Assembly: GCA_016302545.1 (NCBI GenBank)
Contig: JAEDNK010000005.1
Span: 1 to 26,010 of the forward strand
Origin: Bacillota bacterium
Lineage (GTDB): Bacteria; Bacillota; Clostridia; Peptostreptococcales; Anaerovoracaceae
Direction: 5' to 3'
Length of the DNA stretch: 26,010 nucleotides
Shown here in pieces: positions 1 through 7,863 of this stretch (the first letter of the stretch is position 1; each line of letters opens with the position of its first letter). A program made the translations under genes and the position numbers. The notes below the pieces were generated by a model. The model had not been told where the DNA came from. It worked only from the letters and a program-made list of their open reading frames with translations, and did not search any database.

Positions 1-1
1 T

Positions 2-82
2 AGAGTTTCTATGATTTTGATGCAGGCTTTGCCTGCAGGCGGCGTTGCCGTAAGGCAGAAACTGTATAATTTCATAAAATAA
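2..82 (+). CDS. Possible C-terminal end of an upstream gene (partial, unidentified)
   Basis: One frame is open from the left edge of the window to a TAA at 80-82, giving 26 residues that end in KLYNFIK. The TAA lies 3 bases before a clear rho-independent terminator, which is where a gene end is expected. I do not recognise the protein. The stretch also contains a 7-bp hairpin (TGCAGGC, loop TTT, GCCTGCA, 21-37), so it could be non-coding 3' sequence. The window also begins with TAG in another frame, which could be the real stop of the upstream gene. The call rests only on the open frame and its position. Confidence 0.3.
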   Translation, partial: RVSMILMQALPAGGVAVRQKLYNFIK

Positions 83-85
83 ATG

Positions 86-113
86 GGACGGTCTTTATTG
101 GCCGTCCTTTTTA
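86..113 (+). terminator. Rho-independent terminator of the upstream unit
   Basis: GGACGG (86-91) pairs with CCGTCC (102-107) across a 10-base spacer, and the stem runs directly into TTTTT. It closes whatever transcription unit enters the window from the left. Confidence 0.8.
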
Positions 114-123
114 TGCAAAGAAT

Positions 124-179
124 ATTCGCGATATCTGCTCTTTATTGTTAATAAAGTACAATTTTGCGAATTTTTTTTA
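124..179 (+). other. Nested AT-rich hairpin followed by an 8-T run
   Basis: ATTCGC (124-129) can pair with GCGAAT (166-171), which is followed by a run of T. Inside lies a second inverted repeat, CTTTATT (140-146) and AATAAAG (150-156), with loop GTT. It resembles a weak second terminator or an operator just upstream of the amino-acid importer promoter. The stems are short and AT-rich, so a chance fold is possible. Confidence 0.35.
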
Positions 180-209
180 TATTATTTTAATAAAAATTCA
201 TAAAAGGGG

Positions 210-238
210 TTGCATTTTTATTCAAGTAGATGTATAAT
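210..238 (+). promoter_or_regulatory. Sigma-A promoter of the amino-acid ABC importer operon
   Basis: TTGCAT (210-215) and a perfect TATAAT (233-238) are separated by 17 bases. The leader to the start codon at 291 is about 45 bases and carries the ribosome site GAAGAAAGGG (271-280). It is the only good promoter seen upstream of the three importer genes. Confidence 0.8.
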
Positions 239-290
239 CGGTTCCATCGTTGACGAAAACAATTACATCAGAAGAAAGGGACAATAAAAA

Positions 291-1154
291 ATGAAAAACA
301 AATCTATGAAAGGTAAAAAAATCTTAACAGCAGTACTTATTATGACTATGGCTTTATTGACTTTGACTGCATGCGGAGGTAACGATGCGCAAAATCAGGA
401 TGAAGAAATGACCAAACTGGTCCTTGGAACATCTGCAGACTATGCACCTTTTGAATTCATGTATCCGGACGAAAACGGAGACATGCAGTTCGGCGGAATT
501 GATATTTATGTATCGGAATACATAGCCGACTATATGGGACTGGAACTTCAGGTTGAAAACATGTCCTTCAACAATCTTCTTACTTCACTGGGTAAAGGGC
601 AGTTTGATATGGTACTTGCCGACATAGAGGCTACTGACGAAAGAAAGGAAGCAGCAGACTTCTCAGAACCGTATCTTACAGAGCTGGCACCTCAGTTCCT
701 GGTAAAGGCAGAAAATGCTGATAAGTTTAAATCATATTCTGATTTCGAAGGAAAGACCATAGGCGCTCAGACAGCCACCACAAAATACAATATTATCAGC
801 GAAATTCCAGATGTAAGCCCTGTTGCCCTCCAGAATGTGCTTGACCTCATCAAGGAAGTAAGCTACGGCAAGGTTGATGCTATACTGGTAGACGGTTCGG
901 TGGCTCAGCAGTACCAGGCAACCAATGATGATTTAGTCGCACTTAGCTTTGATGAGCTGGGAACTTCTGCTGATGTGTGCGTAGCCGTTGCAAAGGGAGA
1001 TCCTAAGGGACTGCTTCCAAAGATTAACGAAGCTATTGCAAAGATGAACGAAGAAAACAAGATAGAAGAGTTCAAACAGAAAGCCAGCGAGTATGCTGAT
1101 GTATGGCAGGAAGTTTCCGCACCTGAGGATGATGCAGAAGGTGAAGAAGAATAA
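291..1154 (+). CDS. Amino-acid ABC transporter substrate-binding lipoprotein
   Basis: This 287-residue protein is the extracellular binding component of a polar amino-acid importer, bacterial solute-binding protein family 3 (the GlnH/FliY/HisJ type). Residues 1-27 are a signal peptide with a basic start and hydrophobic core, ending in the lipobox LTAC, so Cys28 should be lipid-anchored. The mature part opens with the family strand LVLGTSADYAPFEF and continues through the usual two-lobe fold; DMVLADIEATDERKEAADFS is a typical family segment. The tail is unusually acidic (PEDDAEGEEE). The start is set by the ribosome site at 271-280; the ATG at 306 has no better site. The permease and ATPase genes follow directly. 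The ligand (for example cystine, glutamine or a basic amino acid) cannot be settled by eye. Confidence 0.92.
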   Translation: MKNKSMKGKKILTAVLIMTMALLTLTACGGNDAQNQDEEMTKLVLGTSADYAPFEFMYPDENGDMQFGGIDIYVSEYIADYMGLELQVENMSFNNLLTSLGKGQFDMVLADIEATDERKEAADFSEPYLTELAPQFLVKAENADKFKSYSDFEGKTIGAQTATTKYNIISEIPDVSPVALQNVLDLIKEVSYGKVDAILVDGSVAQQYQATNDDLVALSFDELGTSADVCVAVAKGDPKGLLPKINEAIAKMNEENKIEEFKQKASEYADVWQEVSAPEDDAEGEEE

Positions 1155-1179
1155 TATAGGGAAAGAAAGGTAATATTCT

Positions 1180-1920
1180 ATGTTTTGGGATTGGTGGCAA
1201 AGTCTGTTTGTAGATATGACATCCACAAACTTTTTCAACTTCAGCTTTTTACCAAAGTATGGATATGCAGTAATTCAGGGTGTTGAATACACCCTGATTC
1301 TTTCTGTAATTTCCGTGCTTATGGCGGTGCTGCCAGCACTTTTACTGGCAACCATGAGGCTTAGCAAAAATAGGGCAATCAGATGTATATCAGGCGCATA
1401 TATCGCGGCCTTCAGGTCCACGCCGATACTTGTTCAGCTGATGATAATATATTATGGCGTATTTTCATTTATAACCGTACCGAAGTTTATGATATTCGGA
1501 TTTATAGATTCCTCAAGATTTATACCGGGGGTGGTGGCTCTGGCACTTAACAGTTCAGCATATGTGGCAGAAATTTTCCGTGCAGGAATATTGGCAGTGG
1601 ACAGCGGTCAGATGGAGGCTGCGCGCTCACTGGGGCTTTCACATTCCCAGAGCATGATACTTGTTATACTGCCTCAGGCAATTAAAAATGTACTGCCTGC
1701 TCTGGCAAACGAAGTTATAACCATGGTTAAGGAAAGTTCTGTCTGCATGGTGCTTGGAATGGCCGAAATCATGTTTACAGCGCAGACCATAGGAGGCAGC
1801 ACTTATATTTCCATAGGGCCTTATATGCTGGCTGCATTTATATATTTTGCAATAACATACCCTACATCAAAGGTTATAGAACGCATAGAGAGGAGGATGC
1901 GCCGTGGAGACAAACACTGA
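1180..1920 (+). CDS. Amino-acid ABC transporter permease
   Basis: This 246-residue inner-membrane protein belongs to the HisM/GlnP/ArtQ permease family and forms the translocation channel. Several hydrophobic spans are visible, the first at about residues 35-58. The EAA loop that docks on the ATPase is clear: EAARSLGLS at residues 146-154, followed by LPQAIKNVLPALANE. Earlier, AAFRSTPILVQL is also typical of the family. The ribosome site is GGGAAAGAAAGG about 10 bases before the ATG. The 3' end overlaps the ATPase gene by 17 bases, suggesting coupled translation. As is common for this family, one permease gene is present and would act as a homodimer. Confidence 0.93.
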   Translation: MFWDWWQSLFVDMTSTNFFNFSFLPKYGYAVIQGVEYTLILSVISVLMAVLPALLLATMRLSKNRAIRCISGAYIAAFRSTPILVQLMIIYYGVFSFITVPKFMIFGFIDSSRFIPGVVALALNSSAYVAEIFRAGILAVDSGQMEAARSLGLSHSQSMILVILPQAIKNVLPALANEVITMVKESSVCMVLGMAEIMFTAQTIGGSTYISIGPYMLAAFIYFAITYPTSKVIERIERRMRRGDKH

Positions 1921-2653
1921 TTATATAATCTCCGTTAAAGATCTGGTAAAGAAGTATAACGGCGGGAGTGTAACAGCCCTGGATCACTGCAGCCTCAATG
2001 TCAAGAAAGGTCAGGTTATAGCTATAATAGGGCCTTCAGGATCGGGAAAATCAACACTGCTCAGGAGCCTTAATCTTCTTGAGGAACCCACATCGGGTAA
2101 AATTTATTTTAAAGGAACCGACCTCACATCTAAAGAGGTGGATATAAACAAGCACAGACAGAAGATGGGCATGGTATTTCAGCATTTTAATCTTTTCCCT
2201 CATAAAACGGTGCTCGAAAACATCACCATGGCACCTGTCACACTTAAAATACAGACAGAAGAAGAGACAAAAAATGCCGCAATGAAGCTGCTTGAGAGAG
2301 TGGGACTGCCTGAGAAAGCGGGTGAATACCCGAATATGCTTTCCGGAGGGCAGAAACAGAGGATAGCCATTGTAAGGGCTCTTGCCATGGAACCCGAGGT
2401 CATGCTTTTTGATGAGCCTACATCTGCACTGGACCCTGAGATGGTGGGGGAAGTGCTGGATGTTATGAAAGAGCTTGCGGCAGAAGGTATGACCATGATA
2501 GTGGTTACTCACGAAATGGGATTTGCCAGAGAGGTGGCCGATGAGATCCTCTTTATGTCGGAAGGACGGATAATTGAAAGAGGAATTCCTCAGCAGATAT
2601 TCGAAAACCCTGAAAATGAAAGAACGAAAAACTTTATAGACAAGGTATTGTAA
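1904..2653 (+). CDS. Amino-acid ABC transporter ATP-binding protein (GlnQ type)
   Basis: This 249-residue cytoplasmic ATPase powers the importer. The full motif set is present: Walker A GPSGSGKST (43-51), Q-loop VFQ (Gln93), signature LSGGQKQR (146-153), Walker B VMLFDE (166-171), D-loop SALD, and the switch histidine in VTHEMG (His203). Sequence between motifs (FQHFNLFPHKTVLENI) is characteristic of the polar amino-acid subfamily. Translation starts at a GTG, set by a perfect AGGAGG at 1891-1896, seven bases upstream and inside the end of the permease gene. Length is normal. The following intergenic region contains an inverted repeat that may act as a terminator. Confidence 0.95.
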   Translation: METNTDYIISVKDLVKKYNGGSVTALDHCSLNVKKGQVIAIIGPSGSGKSTLLRSLNLLEEPTSGKIYFKGTDLTSKEVDINKHRQKMGMVFQHFNLFPHKTVLENITMAPVTLKIQTEEETKNAAMKLLERVGLPEKAGEYPNMLSGGQKQRIAIVRALAMEPEVMLFDEPTSALDPEMVGEVLDVMKELAAEGMTMIVVTHEMGFAREVADEILFMSEGRIIERGIPQQIFENPENERTKNFIDKVL

Positions 2654-2660
2654 TAAACAC

Positions 2661-2731
2661 AAATCCTTTCCCATGAGAATATGCTGAATACAAAAAGGTT
2701 TTTGGCAAACTCATTCGAAAGGATTTTTTAT
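2661..2731 (+). promoter_or_regulatory. Long inverted repeat spanning the feoB ribosome site (terminator or translational switch)
   Basis: AAATCCTTTC (2661-2670) is perfectly complementary to GAAAGGATTT (2717-2726). Inward, past a 2x2 mismatch, ATGAG (2673-2677) pairs with CTCAT (2710-2714), giving 15 pairs. A small inner hairpin (CAAAAA 2691-2696, TTTTTG 2699-2704) sits in the loop. The 3' arm is itself the Shine-Dalgarno of feoB (GAAAGGA, 2717-2723) and continues into a run of T. The structure could end the importer transcript, hide the feoB ribosome site, or both. No separate sigma-A promoter for feoB is obvious. Confidence 0.5.
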
Positions 2732-4852
2732 ATGGGAAAAATTATATCGTTAAAAGAAATGAAGCCGGGACAAAGGGCTCGTATCAAGGAGATTACGGCA
2801 ACCGGCTCAATACGCCGCAGGCTGCTTGATATAGGTCTGGTGGAGGGCACGGAAATAAAATGTGTCGGAAAAAGTCCGGCGGGAGACCCGTCAGCGTTTT
2901 ACATAAGAGGAGCTGTAATTGCCATCAGGTCCGAGGACAGCAGCAATGTTCTGGCGGAGGCGGAAGACGTAGTGCAGCCTGAAAGGAGAATCGTAGCACT
3001 GGCCGGCAATCCCAATGTGGGGAAATCGACGGTTTTCAACGGACTTACAGGGTTAAAGCAGCACACAGGAAACTGGCCCGGAAAAACTGTTTCAAGCGCA
3101 AGAGGGATATGCAGTACCGAAAGGCACAGTATCGAACTCGTAGATATACCCGGAACTTATTCTATGTTGGCTCACTCACAGGAGGAAGAAGTGGCACGAG
3201 ATTTTTTAGAGTCGGGAGAGGCGGAGGTAACCATAGTGGTCTGCGATGCCACTTGTCTGGAGCGAAGCCTGAATCTGGCTCTTCAGATAATAGAAATCTG
3301 TCCGAAGGTTATGCTTTGCGTCAATCTGATGGATGAGGCGAAAAAACGCGGAATTCAAATCGATTTGGATTTAATCTCTGAGCGGATGGGGATAACGGTT
3401 GTAGGCACAGCGGCAAGAAAAAAAGCCACCCTTACTGAGCTGAAGCATAGGCTGGATGAACTCCTTGACACGGATAAAACAGAAGTACACAGGGAGTACC
3501 TTGGGATAGAGGAAAGGGAAAAAATAAAGAAGAGCTCTGAGCTTTCCCAAAGGGAAAAGGAGGATAAGACAGTATCTTCCCTGACAGAAACTGCGGAGAG
3601 AATATGCAAAGACGCGGTTACATACAGCGGAGAGCATGATATCAGGGATAGACAGCTGGATAGAATTTTCACAGGGCGTCTATGGGCATACCCGACAATG
3701 CTGCTTATGCTTGCCCTCATACTTTGGATTACAATAGTGGGAGCCAATTATCCATCAGAGCTTTTGTCGGCCGGCTTTGCAAAGCTGCAGGTAAAGCTGA
3801 CGGCTCTATTTAATGCCTCAGGCGCACCGGTGTGGCTTCACGACATGCTGGTGCTGGGAGTATACAGGGTGCTTTCGTGGGTGGTCTCGGTAATGCTGCC
3901 GCCTATGGCTATTTTCTTTCCGCTGTTTACAATTCTGGAGGACGCAGGCTATCTGCCGCGAATCGCATATAATATGGATAAGGCGTTTAAGTGCTGCGGC
4001 GCGTGCGGGAAACAGGCACTGACAACATGCATGGGCTTTGGCTGCAATGCAGTTGGTGTTATGGGATGCCGCATAATTGATTCCCCTCGGGAAAGACTTC
4101 TGGCCATACTGACTAACAATTTTGTTCCATGCAACGGCAGGTTTTCGGCTTTGATAGCCATAATAACCATGTTTTTTGCCTCGGGTAGTGTTTCGGGAGA
4201 TTTTAGGGCAGCTTTAATTCTTACGCTGCTTATAGTATTCGGGATATCCGCGGCACTGGCTGCCACCGCACTGCTGTCCAAAACTCTGCTGAAGGGAATG
4301 CCTTCATCCTTCACACTGGAACTTCCGCCATACAGACGGCCTCAGTTTGGTAAGGTAATCGTAAGGTCAATTCTTGACAGAACTATTTTTGTGCTGGCAA
4401 GAGCGGCCGCAGCTGCAGCACCTGCCGGTATGATAGTCTGGATACTGGCTAATACATTCATAGGCGATATGAGCATACTGTCAAGAATGGTGGATTTTAT
4501 GGAGCCTATTGGAAAATTTATGGGTCTTGATGGAGCTATATTGACTGCATTTATTCTTGGGCTTCCGGCTAACGAAATTGTAATCCCAATAACTATTATG
4601 ATTTACACCTCGCAGGGAAGTTTATCGGACCTGGGCAGTCTGGCAGAAATGCAGCAGCTTTTCACGGAGAATGGATGGACCATAGTTACTGCCATATGCA
4701 CCATGATTTTTTATCTGATGCACTGGCCTTGTGCAACTACGCTCCTGACCATAAAAAAAGAGACAGGGAGCGTTAAATGGACGCTGATGGCGGCTTTGAT
4801 TCCTACGGCTGCGGGATTTATTCTTTGCAGCCTCATAGCACTTGTTTTCTGA
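2732..4852 (+). CDS. feoB: FeoA-FeoB fusion ferrous iron transporter
   Basis: This 706-residue protein imports Fe(II) through the cytoplasmic membrane. Residues 1 to about 80 are a FeoA (SH3-like) domain (MKPGQRARIKEI, LLDIGLVEGTEI). A G-protein domain follows: G1 GNPNVGKST (92-100), T119 as the likely G2 threonine, G3 DIPG (138-141), G4 NLMD (198-201). The rest is the membrane part with FeoB gate sequences such as CGACGKQA, TTCMGFGCNAVGVMGC and NNFVPCNGRF. The start is placed at the ATG at 2732, with GAAAGGA eight bases upstream, and the protein then begins MGKIISLKEM like free-standing FeoA. An in-frame ATG at 2681 would add 17 residues but has no ribosome site. Regulation may involve the inverted repeat over the ribosome site. 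No Fur box was identified. Confidence 0.94.
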   Translation: MGKIISLKEMKPGQRARIKEITATGSIRRRLLDIGLVEGTEIKCVGKSPAGDPSAFYIRGAVIAIRSEDSSNVLAEAEDVVQPERRIVALAGNPNVGKSTVFNGLTGLKQHTGNWPGKTVSSARGICSTERHSIELVDIPGTYSMLAHSQEEEVARDFLESGEAEVTIVVCDATCLERSLNLALQIIEICPKVMLCVNLMDEAKKRGIQIDLDLISERMGITVVGTAARKKATLTELKHRLDELLDTDKTEVHREYLGIEEREKIKKSSELSQREKEDKTVSSLTETAERICKDAVTYSGEHDIRDRQLDRIFTGRLWAYPTMLLMLALILWITIVGANYPSELLSAGFAKLQVKLTALFNASGAPVWLHDMLVLGVYRVLSWVVSVMLPPMAIFFPLFTILEDAGYLPRIAYNMDKAFKCCGACGKQALTTCMGFGCNAVGVMGCRIIDSPRERLLAILTNNFVPCNGRFSALIAIITMFFASGSVSGDFRAALILTLLIVFGISAALAATALLSKTLLKGMPSSFTLELPPYRRPQFGKVIVRSILDRTIFVLARAAAAAAPAGMIVWILANTFIGDMSILSRMVDFMEPIGKFMGLDGAILTAFILGLPANEIVIPITIMIYTSQGSLSDLGSLAEMQQLFTENGWTIVTAICTMIFYLMHWPCATTLLTIKKETGSVKWTLMAALIPTAAGFILCSLIALVF

Positions 4853-4862
4853 TAGACTTTTT

Positions 4863-4890
4863 CCTCTGAAATAAAACCTCTGAAATAAAA
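4863..4890 (+). repeat. Perfect tandem duplication of a 14-bp unit
   Basis: CCTCTGAAATAAAA occurs twice back to back (4863-4876 and 4877-4890), directly after the feoB stop and before the antiporter promoter. It is probably a slippage duplication; no function is evident. Confidence 0.85.
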
Positions 4891-4922
4891 AATAAAATCT
4901 GCAAATACTGTAATATAGGGGG

Positions 4923-4951
4923 TTGAAAAATATCTGTGATGAATTTATAAT
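4923..4951 (+). promoter_or_regulatory. Sigma-A promoter of the antiporter-nitroreductase operon
   Basis: TTGAAA (4923-4928) and TATAAT (4946-4951) are 17 bases apart. A 30-base leader follows to the ribosome site AAGGGGGT (about 4978-4984) and the ATG at 4991. Confidence 0.8.
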
Positions 4952-4990
4952 AAGATTCGTTGCACATTTTTAAAGTAAGGGGGTTTGTAA

Positions 4991-6169
4991 ATGGAAAGTT
5001 ATGTTTTTCTGCTAAGTATTGCAATAATACTTCTTTCAACCAAAGTTCTCGGTGATGCAACAAACAAAGTCAATATGACTCAGGTGGTAGGTGCGCTGCT
5101 TGCAGGTGTACTGCTGGGTCCCTCATGTTTCGGTTTAATAGAGGAGACTGACTTTTTAGCAAAGACCGCGGAGATTGGCGTTATACTGCTGATGTTTACA
5201 GCCGGTCTCGATACAGACATAAACGAAATGAAAAAAAACAGTGTGGCATGCCTTGCCATAGCCTCCATAGGTGTGATTGTTCCGCTTGTTGGCGGTACAG
5301 CCTGCTATTACTTTTTCTTCACACCCGGTACGGCAAGCTACGATGATATTCTGAAAGCCGTATTTGTGGGTGTAACCCTTACGGCCACATCGGTAAGTAT
5401 CACTGTTGAGGCACTTCGCGAAATGGGTAAACTGGAAGGAAAGGTCGGAAATGCCATTCTCGGAGCTGCTGTTATAGATGATATTATAGGTATAATAGTG
5501 CTGACGGTAGTAATCAGCATGAAGGATACAAGTGTATCGATATCGGCTATACTGCTCAAGATATTGATTTATGCGGTAATAATGCTCGTAATGGGCTATC
5601 TTCTCAACCGTTTTCAGGAGACTATAGACACGAATCTGGGAAAGAGAAGAATTACAACATATATCGTTGCTGCATGTTTTATCGTAGCATATGCTACTGA
5701 GACTTTCTTCGGAATTGCAGATATTACCGGAGCATATCTTCTGGGATTATTCTTCTCTCAGCACAGGGTAAAAAAAGAAATTGCCAGAAAGATTACGGTA
5801 CCTTCATATCTGTTTTTCTCACCGATTTTCTTCGCCAGCGTAGGATTGAAGGTAGAATTCAGCGGATTAACTGGAAGGTTGATGGTCTTTTCCCTGCTGC
5901 TGCTTGCAGTGGCAGTGCTTACCAAAGTGTTAGGCTGCGGACTTGGTGCTAAACTCTGCGGTTTTACTTCGAGGGAAGCTCTTCAGGTGGGTGTAGGTAT
6001 GGTTTCAAGAGGTGAGGTGGCTCTGATCATAGCACAGAAGGGTTTTGCCGTAGGTCTGATAACTGCAGAGATGTTTCCATCGATGGTTTTAATGGTAATT
6101 GCGACCACAATTATAACACCTGTAGTTCTAAGAAAAATTATGCAAGACAATGTCGGAGGTACAAAATGA
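4991..6169 (+). CDS. CPA2-family cation:proton antiporter
   Basis: This 392-residue polytopic membrane protein belongs to the monovalent cation:proton antiporter-2 family (KefB/NhaS3/GerN-like). It is hydrophobic almost throughout. The N-terminal region has QVVGALLAGVLLGPS and LLMFTAGLDTD, and the core has VIDDIIG with the paired acidic residues Asp163-Asp164 that carry the ion. Near the end, GMVSRGEVALIIAQKG is a family hallmark. The protein stops after the membrane domain, so there is no C-terminal RCK/TrkA-N regulatory domain as in KefB/KefC. Na+ or K+ exchange is therefore likely, but the ion cannot be assigned. The stop overlaps the nitroreductase start (ATGA), so the two are co-translated. 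Confidence 0.92.
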   Translation: MESYVFLLSIAIILLSTKVLGDATNKVNMTQVVGALLAGVLLGPSCFGLIEETDFLAKTAEIGVILLMFTAGLDTDINEMKKNSVACLAIASIGVIVPLVGGTACYYFFFTPGTASYDDILKAVFVGVTLTATSVSITVEALREMGKLEGKVGNAILGAAVIDDIIGIIVLTVVISMKDTSVSISAILLKILIYAVIMLVMGYLLNRFQETIDTNLGKRRITTYIVAACFIVAYATETFFGIADITGAYLLGLFFSQHRVKKEIARKITVPSYLFFSPIFFASVGLKVEFSGLTGRLMVFSLLLLAVAVLTKVLGCGLGAKLCGFTSREALQVGVGMVSRGEVALIIAQKGFAVGLITAEMFPSMVLMVIATTIITPVVLRKIMQDNVGGTK

Positions 6170-6936
6170 ATCAGATAAAGAATGAAACAATAGAACTGCT
6201 TATGAGCCACAGCTCCTGCAGAAGTTTCCGGGATAAACCGGTGCCTGACGATATAGCTGATACTATAATAAAATGTGCTCAGCATGCACCCACATCCAGT
6301 TATCTTCAGGCATATTCCATAATCAGGGTGGAGGATAAGGAAAAGAGAAAGGCTCTGGCCGAATTTGCCGGAGGACAGGAATGGGTGGAAAAAGCCGGTC
6401 TTGCACTGCTTTTCTGCGCAGACCTTCACAGGCTGGACGTAGTGCTCGATGTGGCAGACAAAAACGTGCTTCATAATGCAGAGCTTTATACTGTCGCAGT
6501 AACCGATGCGGCACTGGCTTCATCGAGAGCTCTCGTGGCGGCACAGGCTCTGGGATTTGGCGGCGTCTTTGTGGGAGGCGTAAGGAACGAAACAGAAAAG
6601 ATGGCTGAACTTTTCAATCTTCCTGAGCTGGTGTTCCCTATGTATGTTGTCTGCATGGGATATCCTGCTGATGTGCCGCCTCAGAGACCTAGAATGGATA
6701 AGAGTCTTATTTCAGCTGTAGATGCTTATCCGGAGATTACAGGGGCCGAGCAGCTGGCAGATTATGAGAAAGAAGTGTCGGAATATTTCCTGGGCATTAC
6801 CAATGGCAGAAGCGGTCGCGGCTGGATTGCAAGAGCTGAGCACGCCATATCGGTAAAACCTCGCTACAGCGTAGGAGAATTCCTTCATAAGGCCGGATTT
6901 ATGACAGCTGATGAACCGGATGAAAAATCTGAATAA
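6166..6936 (+). CDS. NfsA/NfrA-like FMN-dependent nitroreductase
   Basis: This 256-residue cytoplasmic flavoprotein is of the oxygen-insensitive NAD(P)H nitroreductase/flavin reductase type. The N-terminal segment SHSSCRSFRDKPVP (about 14-27) carries the FMN-phosphate arginine signature. APTSSYLQAYSIIRV and the central helix ALVAAQALGFGGVFVGGVRN match the NfsA branch, as does the total length with a C-terminal extension (YFLGITNGRSGRGWIARAEH). It overlaps the antiporter gene by four bases and ends just before a strong terminator. Pairing a nitroreductase with an antiporter is not a known pathway and may be simple co-expression. The physiological substrate is unknown. Confidence 0.9.
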   Translation: MNQIKNETIELLMSHSSCRSFRDKPVPDDIADTIIKCAQHAPTSSYLQAYSIIRVEDKEKRKALAEFAGGQEWVEKAGLALLFCADLHRLDVVLDVADKNVLHNAELYTVAVTDAALASSRALVAAQALGFGGVFVGGVRNETEKMAELFNLPELVFPMYVVCMGYPADVPPQRPRMDKSLISAVDAYPEITGAEQLADYEKEVSEYFLGITNGRSGRGWIARAEHAISVKPRYSVGEFLHKAGFMTADEPDEKSE

Positions 6937-6944
6937 CAGGCATG

Positions 6945-6975
6945 AAACTGCGAGCTTATAAATCGCAGTTTTATT
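6945..6975 (+). terminator. Rho-independent terminator after the nitroreductase gene
   Basis: AAACTGCGA (6945-6953) pairs perfectly with TCGCAGTTT (6963-6971) across a 9-base loop, and TTTATT follows. It separates the antiporter unit from the HAD phosphatase unit. Confidence 0.85.
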
Positions 6976-7000
6976 GTGGAAAAAACTGTTTTGATATGAT
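6974..7000 (+). promoter_or_regulatory. Candidate extended -10 promoter of the HAD-MFS-GDPD operon
   Basis: TGATATGAT (6992-7000) fits an extended -10 element (TGnTATGAT). TTGTGG (6974-6979) is a possible -35 at a short 15-base spacing. The expected start of transcription would be only a few bases before the ATG at 7012. Confidence 0.4.
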
Positions 7001-7011
7001 AGAATATCAAT

Positions 7012-7863
7012 ATGACTAATAACAAAACCGCAGAAAAGATTTTTTTAAAACGAAAAAAGCTTTTTCTCCTTGACATGGACGGAACCCTCTACCTTGATGA
7101 CCGGCTTTTTGACGGTGCAGAGGAGTTCCTGTCGCACATAAGGGAAACAGGAGGCAGATACGTTTTTTTAACAAATAATTCGTCGAAGGGGAGAGACAGC
7201 TATATAGAAAAGATGCAGAAGCTGGGCATACCGGCCCGTCCTGAGGATTTCATAACCTCAGTGGATGCACTTGTTTACAGGCTTAAAGACTGTTACGGTA
7301 AAGAGGCTGTGACACGCAAAATGTATATAATGGGAACGGAATCCTTTAAGGAACATATGAGGGCTGAAGGATTTAACGTAACTGATGTGCTTGCAGACGA
7401 TATCGAAGTGCTTGTCATCGGCTTTGACAGGGAACTGACTTTTTCCAAGCTGGAGGATGCCTGCAGACTGCTGGCAGAAGGAGTTGACTACTTCGCAACT
7501 AATCCTGACTGGGTGTGTCCTACGGAATACGGTTATGTGCCGGATTGCGGCTCCTTTGCATTCATGCTGGAAAAAGCAACGGGAAGAAAACCTGAATTCG
7601 TGGGAAAGCCGGAGCCTCAGATGGCATACCTTGCTATGAAGCAATTTGGCTTTTCATCGGACGAAACATTGCTGATCGGGGATCGGCTGTATACCGATAT
7701 CGCCTGCGGAAAGAATGCCGGTATAGATACAGCTTTCGTCCTTTCCGGTGAAGGTACATTAGAGGATATTGAGGAGACCGGTATAGAGCCTGAATACATA
7801 TTTGAAGGCGTATGGCAGATATCGGATGAAATTTTCGGGAAAACAAATGGAGGAATATTATGA
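7012..7863 (+). CDS. HAD-IIA family phosphatase (NagD/4-nitrophenylphosphatase type)
   Basis: This 283-residue cytoplasmic HAD-superfamily hydrolase has a type IIA cap. Motif I is DMDGT (nucleophile Asp21, acid Asp23), motif II FLTNNSS (Thr54), motif III lysine in GKPEP (Lys199), motif IV GDRLYTD (Asp224 and Asp229). The cap signature NPDWVCPTEYGYVPDCGSF (from residue 164) is typical of phosphoglycolate, glycerol-phosphate and 4-nitrophenyl phosphatases. No clear ribosome site precedes the ATG at 7012, and the likely promoter is so close that the message may be nearly leaderless. It overlaps the MFS gene by ATGA. With a GDPD gene downstream, a phosphate ester such as glycerol phosphate is a reasonable but unproven substrate. 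Confidence 0.9.
   Translation: MTNNKTAEKIFLKRKKLFLLDMDGTLYLDDRLFDGAEEFLSHIRETGGRYVFLTNNSSKGRDSYIEKMQKLGIPARPEDFITSVDALVYRLKDCYGKEAVTRKMYIMGTESFKEHMRAEGFNVTDVLADDIEVLVIGFDRELTFSKLEDACRLLAEGVDYFATNPDWVCPTEYGYVPDCGSFAFMLEKATGRKPEFVGKPEPQMAYLAMKQFGFSSDETLLIGDRLYTDIACGKNAGIDTAFVLSGEGTLEDIEETGIEPEYIFEGVWQISDEIFGKTNGGIL

Noticed and set aside
2681..2731. Upstream in-frame ATG of feoB
   Set aside because: It has no ribosome site and would add 17 residues not seen before the FeoA domain. The ATG at 2732 has GAAAGGA at proper spacing.
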